A DNA stretch of 16,732 bases, from assembly GCA_934463165.1 (NCBI GenBank), contig CAKSJG010000039.1, forward strand, positions 1 to 16,732. Reading direction: 5' to 3'. Below, in pieces: positions 1 to 5,696 of the stretch. The stretch's first letter is position 1, and each line of letters begins with the position of its first letter. This DNA comes from an uncultured Clostridia bacterium. Lineage in GTDB: Bacteria > Bacillota > Clostridia > UMGS1810. The notes under the pieces were generated by a model. It was not told the DNA's origin. It saw only the letters and a program-made list of their open reading frames with translations, and did no database searches. The translations under genes were made by a program, and so were the position numbers.

Positions 1-178
1 CATAAATTGCACACTTATCCTGCTTATCATAAGCGATATAGCAGTTTTGACATCGTTCAATCTTGGTATACTCCATCTGAAGTATGTATTCATAATTTTG
101 CATCTTTTCTGCAAATGCAGTTATTGCCATGGAGCAAAGAATTGTAATTGATAAAATAAGCGATAAAAGTTTTTTCAT
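1..178 (-). CDS. Secreted protein of unknown function, 3' end outside window
   Basis: The first 59 codons are visible. They open with a clear Sec signal peptide (MKKLLSLILSITILCSM..., hydrophobic core about residues 5-20, AFA-E cleavage site near residue 23). The mature start contains a Cys-x2-Cys pair followed by a third Cys (CQNC...KC), but no family is recognisable. The ATG overlaps the stop codon of the upstream lipoprotein gene as ATGA (175-178), and an AAAGGAG Shine-Dalgarno lies at 186-192, inside the end of that gene. The two are therefore very probably cotranscribed and translationally coupled. The gene runs off the left edge, so length, domains and function remain open. Confidence 0.8.
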   Translation of the reverse strand, partial: MKKLLSLILSITILCSMAITAFAEKMQNYEYILQMEYTKIERCQNCYIAYDKQDKCAIY

Positions 179-1155
179 TGTTGTGCTCCTTTCTGCCGGT
201 CAATGTCAAAATACACCTGATAAATTTCCTCATCATAATCATTGCTTTTTCTGAAATCCGTTACTTTTTTGCTCAAACGGTAATATCCGGGCGAGAGTTC
301 TTCATACAGCCACTTCCAATCAACGTTGAGATCCGTTATATCGTTGGATTTAATATCATATACATCCTTGGTCCAAGCATACTCAATAAGCGGATTTGTT
401 CCAACCTTCCGCCAAATATCATTGACATTCTTTTCAAGCATAAACCATTGCCCGGTTTGAAGTTTTCCGGTATAACTGCCGCCAAACTGTTCAATCTTAA
501 TTGTCATTCCGGATGTAGTGACATTATCCGGACAGAATGTGATACCCCATTTATCTCCGGATGTAATTGTGTTATGTGATGTGAGAGTATATCGGTTTTG
601 CATTACCGAACTTAAAAACGGGGCGTAAACATCATCAAAGGTTATGTCTTTATTGTCGGTCAAAACAACAATTTTGCTGTCAACAGCAGCATTGTTAAGG
701 TGTCCCTTTATATAAAAACAATATTTATATGACTCAAAATCTTCAGGAAGTTCATCATATTTTTTGAATATAACCCATTTACCGTCGATGTTTGCTTCTT
801 TTGTGATGCTTGTTGCGTTCTGATACCCATCAATTTCAAAATTTGATTCGCCGGATTTATGCGGAATTTCAATTTCTCCGACAACGTTTTTCAGTTCTCC
901 GTCAGGAGTTGTGAAACGGGGAATCTTATTACTGACAAGCCCCGAATCGAAATACAAGTCACCGTTTACATTAAACATTCTGATCGGCTTTTTTTCGTAT
1001 TGTTCGCCAAACTGTCCTTTGATGGTTTCGCCGTTACTTTTTACATAAATGCTTGTCTGCTCGTCTGAACCGCCGATTATGCCGTTGCTTGAATTATCGC
1101 ACGCAGTCAGCAGCAGGCAGCACGCCGCAAGCATTAAAGTTATTGTCCGTTTCAC
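175..1155 (-). CDS. Lipoprotein with Ig-like C-terminal domain
   Basis: A 326-residue exported lipoprotein of unknown role. I chose the GTG at 1155 because an ACGGAGGT Shine-Dalgarno lies 8 nt upstream (about 1163-1170). The longer frame back to 1257 would put 34 poorly compositioned residues before the signal peptide. Residues 2-19 form a lipoprotein signal ending in the lipobox LTAC (Cys19), followed by a Ser/Asn/Gly-rich tether. Residues about 217-319 resemble the bacterial Ig-like domain of many Firmicutes lipoproteins: a GSYTGKLQTGQWFMLEK stretch, a Trp-containing middle and an L-PGYYRLSK strand near the end. The middle (about 35-215) matches nothing I know. It ends in an ATGA overlap with the next secreted gene. 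No convincing promoter is visible in 1156-1283. Family assignment is by eye, so the Ig-like call is moderate. Confidence 0.82.
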   Translation of the reverse strand: MKRTITLMLAACCLLLTACDNSSNGIIGGSDEQTSIYVKSNGETIKGQFGEQYEKKPIRMFNVNGDLYFDSGLVSNKIPRFTTPDGELKNVVGEIEIPHKSGESNFEIDGYQNATSITKEANIDGKWVIFKKYDELPEDFESYKYCFYIKGHLNNAAVDSKIVVLTDNKDITFDDVYAPFLSSVMQNRYTLTSHNTITSGDKWGITFCPDNVTTSGMTIKIEQFGGSYTGKLQTGQWFMLEKNVNDIWRKVGTNPLIEYAWTKDVYDIKSNDITDLNVDWKWLYEELSPGYYRLSKKVTDFRKSNDYDEEIYQVYFDIDRQKGAQQ

Positions 1156-1283
1156 AAAATCAACCTCCGTATATACAATTTTGAAATCTGTAAAACTGCA
1201 TTGTTTTTTTAACAACCAATATTTGATTTTAAATAATAAACCTTTTTTGTGAGACATACAAAGTTAATCAAGGCCTCGGGTAC

Positions 1284-1311
1284 AAAAAAAGGGCAGTCAA
1301 AGCGGCTGCCC
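1284..1311 (-). terminator. Intrinsic terminator of the SLH/PepSY surface gene
   Basis: GGGCAGTC-AAAGC-GGCTGCCC (1291-1311) forms an 8-bp stem with one G-T pair and a 5-nt loop. On the minus strand it is followed by seven T residues (1290-1284). It lies about 110 nt past the stop codon of the surface gene and before the lipoprotein gene, so the two are probably separate transcripts. Confidence 0.85.
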
Positions 1312-1320
1312 TAAGGGGAT

Positions 1321-1360
1321 ATGCGCAGGCATTGCCGTTGTATCGTCAATGCCTGCGCAT
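1321..1360. repeat. Perfect 14-bp inverted repeat in the surface gene's 3' UTR
   Basis: ATGCGCAGGCATTG (1321-1334) and its exact reverse complement (1347-1360) flank a 12-nt loop. On the minus strand no T tract follows, so this is not a terminator for the surface gene. It sits just before the real terminator and may protect the mRNA 3' end. On the plus strand only a weak CGTTTTG follows. Confidence 0.75.
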
Positions 1361-1419
1361 CGTTTTGCAACAGTTGTTTATACGTTGAAAATATACCTTA
1401 TGTTACAACCGAGTCATCT

Positions 1420-3903
1420 TTATTCCAGATTTTCAATCATACGGGCAAATACAGTTGCCGCCTGTGCTCTTGTTGTGTTCGATTTCGGCAAAAAGCTGCC
1501 GTCGTCATTGCCTTTCATAAGCAGGTTTGCAGCTGCCCAGCTTACGGCGTTTCTCGCATAGCCGGAAATAGAATCGCCGTCCGAATATGCCGTGTTGCCG
1601 TTTGATTCTACGTCATACCCTTTGAAATTTGCGTAGCGGTAAAGGATTGTTGCCATCTGTTCGCGCGTAATCGGATCGTTCGGCGCAAAACGATCTTTTG
1701 AAACACCGGAAACAATGCCGTTTGCATTTGCCCATGCAACCGCCCTGTCATAATAACCGCCGATTTCAACGTCCACAAACACAGAGCCTCCGGCTTGCGG
1801 CTCTTTCTCCATACGGTAGATAATCAATACGAACATTGCCCTGGTCACATATGAGTCAGGTGAAAATTCCATCTCGGTGGTACCCTTCATCAAGCCAAAA
1901 TCATATGCAAATTTCACCGAAAAGTAAAACCAATCTCTTTTCTTAACGTCACCGAACGGATTATCCCACTCAATGTCGGGTTTTACCTTGATGTCCTTTT
2001 GTTTCTTTTTGAGTATGCTGCCCGTCACCGCATTGATTCGGTATGTCCACTGTGTTTTTTTGTCAGCAAATACGAGATGATAATAAGGCGTTTTAATGCC
2101 GCCGTCTACCAATTCTTCCTCCAAAAAGGTAACTCTGTCGGTGCAGCCTGCATCATCAACGGCAATCTTTTTTGCGTCGGCAAGCAAAATATATCTTCTG
2201 CCGTAGATAATGTCGCCCGTTTTTGCATCAATCTGATAGTAATACCGGTTTTTACCTGTATAAAACTCCAATAAATAGCATTGCTTTCCCTGATAACGGT
2301 TAAACTCAGTCTTGGTGAACACAATTTTTTGTGCGTATTTGTCAAGCTCCGCGTCCTTCAGTGCAATCTTCCTTGCTTCCTCCAGAGAGATATAATCCGG
2401 CTCATCGGTGTTCTTGCTTTTCTTTTCCAGTATAGCGCCGCTTACCGCATTGATTCGGTATGTCCACTGTGTTTTTCTGTCGGTAAATACAAGCCGGTAG
2501 TAAGGCGTTTTAATGCCGCCGTCCACCAATTCTTCCTCGGTAAAGGTAACCTTTTCGGTGCAGCCTGCATCATCAACGGCAATCCTTTTTGCGTCGGCAA
2601 GCAGAATATATCTTCTGCCATAGATAATCTCGCCGGTTTTTGCGTCAATCTCATAGTAATACTGATATTTACCGGTGTAAAACTCCAAAATGTAGCAGGG
2701 TCTGCCTTGGTTGCGGTTAAGCTCGGTTTTGGTAAAAACAATTTTTTGTGCGGTGTCGTCAAGCTTAGCGTCCTTCAGTGCGATTTTCTTTGCTTCCTCC
2801 AAGGAAATGAAATTCGTACCGCTGATATCATCAATATGCTTTCCCATCACAGCACCGCTTATCGCATTGATTCGGTATGTCCACTGCGTCTTATTGTCTG
2901 CAAAGACAAGCAGATAATACGGTGTTTTAATGCCGCCGTCTACCAATTCTTCTTCGATAAAGGTAACCTTTTCAGTACATTCGGCATCATCAACGGCAAT
3001 CCTCTTTGCGTCGGCAAGCAGAATATATCTTCTGCCGTAGATAATGTCGCCTGTTTTTGCGTCAATCTCATAGTGATACTGATATTTACCGGTGTAAAAC
3101 TCCAACAGGTAATAGGGCTTGCCCTGATTGCTGTTAAGCTCCTCCTTGGTGAACACAATCTTTTCCGCATTTTCAACAAGACCGGCGTCTTTAAGCGCAA
3201 TTGACTTAGCTTTTTCCAAAGAGATTAAATCCGCCTCGCCGATATTCTTGTCTTTCTTTTCGAGTATATCGCCGCTTACCGCGTTGATTCGGTATGTCCA
3301 CTGTGTTTTATTGTCTGCAAAGACAAGCAGATAATACGGTGTTTTGATGCCGCCGTCTACCAATTCCTCCTCCAAAAAAGTAACCTTGTCGCTGCATTCG
3401 GCATCATCAACGGCAATCTTTTTTGCTTCGGTAAGCAGAATATATTTTCTGCCGTAGATAACTTCTCCCGTTTTTGCGTCAATCTCATAGTGATACTGGT
3501 TTTCCTCTGTATAAAAATCCAACAGGTAGCAGGGTCTGCCTTTGTTACGGCTCAGTTCTTCCTTGGTGAACGTTATTTTTTGTTTGTTTCTGTCAAGCTC
3601 GGCGTCTTTGAGTGCAATTTCTTTTGCTTCATCCAAAGAGATAAACTTTGCCTCGTCCGTGATTTTTTCCGAATCCGAATCTTTTGTAATCTTCGCTGAA
3701 CTTGAATCTTCCGTAACCTTTTCGGTCTTTGAATCTTCCGTAACCTTTTCGATTTTTGAATCGTCCTTAGTCTTTTCAACCTTTGCTTCGGCCGTAATCT
3801 TTACAGCCTTCGACTCGTCCGCAAATGCAGTCATCGGTATAAGCGAAAGCAGCATTACTATACAAAGCAGAATGGAAACCGGCTTTTTTGTTTTGCGTTT
3901 CAT
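1420..3903 (-). CDS. SLH-anchored surface protein with eight tandem PepSY-like domains
   Basis: An 827-residue exported wall protein. Residues 1-28 are a Sec signal peptide (AFA-DE cleavage). Residues about 43-86 are a charged linker of five degenerate 9-residue repeats of the EKVTEDSKT type. Four repeat units then begin at residues 88, 227, 366 and 505, exactly 139 residues apart. Each holds two PepSY-like domains: an ISLEEAKKIALKDA half and a LADAKRIAVDDA half, each ending in a YEIDAKTG or YRINAVSG strand. Residues about 650-827 are three SLH domains (FSPDSYVTRAM, FAPNDPITREQM and FLPKSNTTRAQ motifs), which in Gram-positives bind pyruvylated wall polymer. PepSY domains are known as inhibitory or chaperone-like modules in proteases and as stand-alone extracytoplasmic domains; the target here is unknown. 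The ATG has AGGAGG at 3913-3918. The leader is unusual and is described separately. Confidence 0.93.
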   Translation of the reverse strand: MKRKTKKPVSILLCIVMLLSLIPMTAFADESKAVKITAEAKVEKTKDDSKIEKVTEDSKTEKVTEDSSSAKITKDSDSEKITDEAKFISLDEAKEIALKDAELDRNKQKITFTKEELSRNKGRPCYLLDFYTEENQYHYEIDAKTGEVIYGRKYILLTEAKKIAVDDAECSDKVTFLEEELVDGGIKTPYYLLVFADNKTQWTYRINAVSGDILEKKDKNIGEADLISLEKAKSIALKDAGLVENAEKIVFTKEELNSNQGKPYYLLEFYTGKYQYHYEIDAKTGDIIYGRRYILLADAKRIAVDDAECTEKVTFIEEELVDGGIKTPYYLLVFADNKTQWTYRINAISGAVMGKHIDDISGTNFISLEEAKKIALKDAKLDDTAQKIVFTKTELNRNQGRPCYILEFYTGKYQYYYEIDAKTGEIIYGRRYILLADAKRIAVDDAGCTEKVTFTEEELVDGGIKTPYYRLVFTDRKTQWTYRINAVSGAILEKKSKNTDEPDYISLEEARKIALKDAELDKYAQKIVFTKTEFNRYQGKQCYLLEFYTGKNRYYYQIDAKTGDIIYGRRYILLADAKKIAVDDAGCTDRVTFLEEELVDGGIKTPYYHLVFADKKTQWTYRINAVTGSILKKKQKDIKVKPDIEWDNPFGDVKKRDWFYFSVKFAYDFGLMKGTTEMEFSPDSYVTRAMFVLIIYRMEKEPQAGGSVFVDVEIGGYYDRAVAWANANGIVSGVSKDRFAPNDPITREQMATILYRYANFKGYDVESNGNTAYSDGDSISGYARNAVSWAAANLLMKGNDDGSFLPKSNTTRAQAATVFARMIENLE
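1975..3642 (-). repeat. Four tandem 417-bp repeats inside the surface gene
   Basis: The PepSY region is four in-frame 417-bp units (about 3642-3226, 3225-2809, 2808-2392, 2391-1975). The spacing between equivalent codons is identical each time. Long nucleotide stretches are nearly the same in all four, for example the segments encoding DGGIKTPYY and RRYILLADAK. Such repeats can expand or contract by recombination and can be collapsed by short-read assembly. Confidence 0.9.
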
Positions 3904-3906
3904 GTT

Positions 3907-3993
3907 TCATAACCTCCTTTTTTGAAAATTCATCTTGTTACGCAGCATTCTGTTTATGCCGGAGTGCGAATATCCGGCAGTTTTTTCTTTCAT
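3907..3993 (-). CDS. Candidate 28-residue upstream ORF coupled to the surface gene
   Basis: A short frame begins MKEKTAGYSHSG and ends in a Lys/Arg-rich tail. It starts at an ATG with AAAGGAG at 4004-4010 (10-nt spacing). Its last sense codons contain the AGGAGG (3913-3918) that serves the surface gene, and its TGA (3909-3907) lies 3 nt before that gene's ATG. This geometry fits translational coupling. The frame also contains a 7-bp hairpin, TGCCGGA/TCCGGCA (3957-3979). Nothing is known of the peptide; it may be purely a translation-control element, or chance. Confidence 0.4.
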   Translation of the reverse strand: MKEKTAGYSHSGINRMLRNKMNFQKRRL

Positions 3994-4049
3994 AGGCTGC
4001 ACGCTCCTTTCGGGGATGTAGTCATCTATTGTATTTTCGGTGTAAGAAC

Positions 4050-4098
4050 AAAAAAAGGTGAGCCCGATTTCAAAATACTTTGAAAACGAACACACCTT
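4050..4098 (-). terminator. Intrinsic terminator in the surface gene's leader (candidate attenuator)
   Basis: Read on the minus strand, AAGGTGTGTTCG pairs with CGGGCTCACCTT (one T-T mismatch, two G-T pairs). Inside, TTTCAAA-GTAT-TTTGAAA continues the stem. Seven T residues follow (4056-4050). It lies about 135 nt after the predicted transcription start and about 145 nt before the surface gene's ATG. Termination here would prevent expression, so readthrough is probably controlled. Alternatively it ends a separate small transcript. Confidence 0.8.
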
Positions 4099-4189
4099 AA
4101 TAAATACCCGCGAACGAATAACGGAAAAAGGCAAATCTACGCCTATGCCGCGAGCAAATGTATGTATTGATTTTACGCCTTCGTTTCAT
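4097..4189 (-). CDS. Candidate Arg-rich 30-residue leader peptide
   Basis: The first ATG after the leader promoter opens a 30-codon frame beginning MKRRRKINTYIC and ending FAGIY. Eight of its 30 residues are Arg (positions 3-5, 14, 16-18, 23), using several different Arg codons. A GAAAGGGG purine run lies about 10 nt upstream. The TAA stop (4099-4097) coincides with the base of the terminator hairpin, the layout expected if ribosome position controls that hairpin. The same DNA also has RNA-like pairing, GGCAAGT (4196-4190) with ATTTGCC (4136-4130), so it could instead be a structured aptamer. It matches no riboswitch class I know. Confidence 0.4.
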   Translation of the reverse strand: MKRRRKINTYICSRHRRRFAFFRYSFAGIY

Positions 4190-4231
4190 ACTTGCCAAAC
4201 CCTTTCTATATAAATACTTTTCTACGGATAT

Positions 4232-4260
4232 ATTGTATCACATTTTTTTGTTTTCGTCAA
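4232..4260 (-). promoter_or_regulatory. Sigma-A promoter of the surface gene leader
   Basis: On the minus strand TTGACG (4260-4255), a 17-nt spacer and TACAAT (4237-4232) give a near-consensus promoter. Transcription should start near 4225, leaving a 5' leader of about 320 nt before the surface gene. Confidence 0.8.
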
Positions 4261-4290
4261 TGTTTTTTAGATAATTTCAGCAAATTCGTC

Positions 4291-4389
4291 GTTTTGCACT
4301 ATGAAAATATTTGTGAATTTTTTCATTTTTCTTAAATGCGAAAAAATAGAAATACATTTACTTTTCAATGAAATTTCATAGTGCAAAAC
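4291..4389. repeat. Perfect 16-bp inverted repeat between divergent promoters
   Basis: GTTTTGCACTATGAAA (4291-4306) is the exact reverse complement of TTTCATAGTGCAAAAC (4374-4389), with a 67-bp AT-rich spacer. Each arm lies in the same orientation upstream of one of two divergent promoters (about 30 bp and 21 bp from the -35 boxes). This suggests a shared regulator site or an inverted duplication of one promoter module. The core palindrome ATGAAATTTCAT overlaps the right arm. Confidence 0.8.
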
Positions 4390-4410
4390 ACTGAAAAACT
4401 TTCCTTTCCA

Positions 4411-4438
4411 TTGACGAAAACAAAATGTATGATATGAT
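4411..4438 (+). promoter_or_regulatory. Promoter upstream of the permease pseudogene
   Basis: TTGACG (4411-4416), 16-nt spacer, TATGAT (4433-4438). The preceding and following bases, CATTGACGAAAACAAAA, are identical to those of the divergent surface-gene promoter. The two promoters thus appear to be related copies. Confidence 0.6.
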
Positions 4439-4460
4439 TTAATGTGGGTTTTTGTATCAG

Positions 4461-4770
4461 TACAATGCGATGTACAAGCCTTGCGCCGTCAGCAGCAATG
4501 GGTAGTTTTCGGTGTTTATGACATTTCTGCTCGGAATTAAATTCATCGTGCGTCCCGTTATGACAACAAAGGAAAGCATGGAAAAAGCTTCGGTAAAAAA
4601 GCGCGCGGTTCAGCCGATAATATGCGGTGTGCTGATCGGCTTTATCTGTGGTTTTATCTGAGGCGGCGGTATTTGCCGATAAGGCACAGCCTAAAACACT
4701 TAACCGTGCAACAGGTATAGTTCTCGTTGTTCTCGGCATTGTGTATATTGCTTTGCAGTATTTCATATTT
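4461..4770 (+). pseudogene. Decayed TauE/SafE (TSUP) family permease remnant
   Basis: Two fragments of a membrane permease are readable in different frames. The first (in frame with 4518) gives FLLGIKFIVRPVMTTKESM..., then CGVLIGFICGFI and an in-frame TGA at 4659-4661, followed by GGG. Intact TSUP proteins have a conserved GFISGF-G-GGG turn at such a site. An earlier TAG lies at 4503. The second, shifted by one frame, gives LNRATGIVLVVLGIVYIAL, which resembles the C-terminal end of these permeases. Most of the middle (well over 100 residues in the intact family) is missing. TSUP proteins are thought to export sulfite, sulfonates or related anions. It retains an upstream promoter but cannot encode a working transporter. 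Confidence 0.65.
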
Positions 4771-4794
4771 ATATTTACATGTTCTGCATTTTAC

Positions 4795-4823
4795 TTGACA
4801 AATTTATGTAAATTACGTATAAT
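4795..4823 (+). promoter_or_regulatory. Consensus sigma-A promoter of the alkylation-repair/patatin operon
   Basis: TTGACA (4795-4800), 17-nt spacer, TATAAT (4818-4823), both hexamers perfect. Predicted start about 4830, giving a leader of about 165 nt. That leader holds AAATCCG/CGGATTT (4847-4853, 4875-4881) and a small CTGCT/AGCAG hairpin (4935-4949). Neither is an obvious terminator. Confidence 0.88.
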
Positions 4824-4994
4824 TAGCTTATAATTTCTGTATAACTAAATCCGTTTTATAAAGACGCTATTTTGCGGATTTTATTGAATTTATGCTTGAT
4901 ATAATTAAAATTATATTGAACGAATCGGTTAAAACTGCTCAAAAAGCAGCTATTGATAACGGAAAAGATAAAATATTTGGCAGGTGACAATTAT

Positions 4995-5690
4995 ATGGAC
5001 GTTGTAAAAAAGCTTTTTGAAATGCAGAATTTATCATACCGTAATTTTCATGCAAAGCTTATTCCGAATATTTCGTCAGACAAAATCATCGGCGTGCGTA
5101 CTCCCGCCCTTCGTGCATTTGCAAAAGAATTTTTTAAAAGCGGTGAATACGGAGGCTTTATTGATTCTCTTCCGCATTATTATTATGAAGAAAATAATCT
5201 TCATGCTTTTATTATTGAACAAATTAAAGATTATGACACGGCGCTTAAAAAATGTGAGGATTTTTTGCCTTATATTGATAACTGGGCGACGTGCGATGCA
5301 TTTTTGCCTCATGCTTTTAAGAAAAATAAAGAAAAGCTCATACCCGTTATAATGCGTTGGATTAAATCGGACAAAACTTATACCGTAAGGTATGCAACAG
5401 GACTTTTGATGAGTCTTTATCTCAATGATGATTTTGATGAGAAATATCTTCGGATCGTATCGGAAATACGCTCGGACGAATATTACATAAATATGATGAT
5501 TGCGTGGTACTTTGCAACTGCACTTGCAAAGCAATACGATGCGGCAATACCGTATATTACGAATAAACGTCTTGCTGTTTGGACGCATAACAAGGCAATT
5601 CAGAAATGTGTTGAAAGCCGCCGCATTGACGCGGATAAAAAAGAATATCTAAAAAAACTTAAAATAAAAAACAACTGTGAAAGAAGATGA
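4995..5690 (+). CDS. AlkD-like DNA alkylation repair protein
   Basis: A 231-residue, all-helical HEAT/ALK-repeat protein of the DNA alkylation repair family (COG4912, AlkD/AlkC-like). B. cereus AlkD is a monofunctional DNA glycosylase that removes cationic N3- and N7-alkylpurines without base flipping. Visible family marks are the N-terminal FHAKLIPNI...IIGVRTPALR, the DNWATCD motif (Trp97, Asp101), which matches the AlkD catalytic Trp/Asp pair, TVRYATG with Arg132, which matches its catalytic Arg, and WTHNKAIQKCVESRRI near the end. I chose ATG 4995 for its AGGTGA Shine-Dalgarno 7 nt upstream and because the family begins near this point; an in-frame TTG at 4953 lacks one. It is first in a two-gene operon with the patatin gene. 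Cytoplasmic, acting on DNA. Confidence 0.9.
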   Translation: MDVVKKLFEMQNLSYRNFHAKLIPNISSDKIIGVRTPALRAFAKEFFKSGEYGGFIDSLPHYYYEENNLHAFIIEQIKDYDTALKKCEDFLPYIDNWATCDAFLPHAFKKNKEKLIPVIMRWIKSDKTYTVRYATGLLMSLYLNDDFDEKYLRIVSEIRSDEYYINMMIAWYFATALAKQYDAAIPYITNKRLAVWTHNKAIQKCVESRRIDADKKEYLKKLKIKNNCERR

Positions 5691-5696
5691 TCATAT

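Noticed and set aside
2281..3204. 307-codon open frame antisense to the PepSY repeats
   Set aside because: It is a by-product of the repeated 417-bp units and their codon use. It has no ribosome site, and its protein is the same shadow sequence repeated. The sense strand has clear domains.
3907..4134. 75-codon minus-strand frame in the surface gene leader
   Set aside because: Its first 47 codons run through the terminator hairpin from a non-ATG start without a Shine-Dalgarno. Only the last 28 codons have a plausible start.
4040..4230. Known riboswitch in the surface gene leader
   Set aside because: I looked for cores of c-di-GMP (I and II), c-di-AMP, SAM, cobalamin, glycine, THF, preQ1, fluoride, ZTP and guanidine classes and found no match by eye. 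Left as an unassigned leader.
4291..4389. Invertible promoter (phase switch)
   Set aside because: The promoter hexamers lie outside the 16-bp repeats, so inversion between them would not change which gene is driven. No site-specific recombinase is in the window.
4365..4766. 133-codon minus-strand frame over the permease remnant
   Set aside because: Composition is unlike a real protein and there is no ribosome site. The plus strand carries recognisable TSUP fragments, so this is a shadow.
4953..4994. TTG start for the alkylation-repair gene
   Set aside because: No ribosome site precedes it. The ATG at 4995 has AGGTGA at good spacing and matches the usual family N-terminus.
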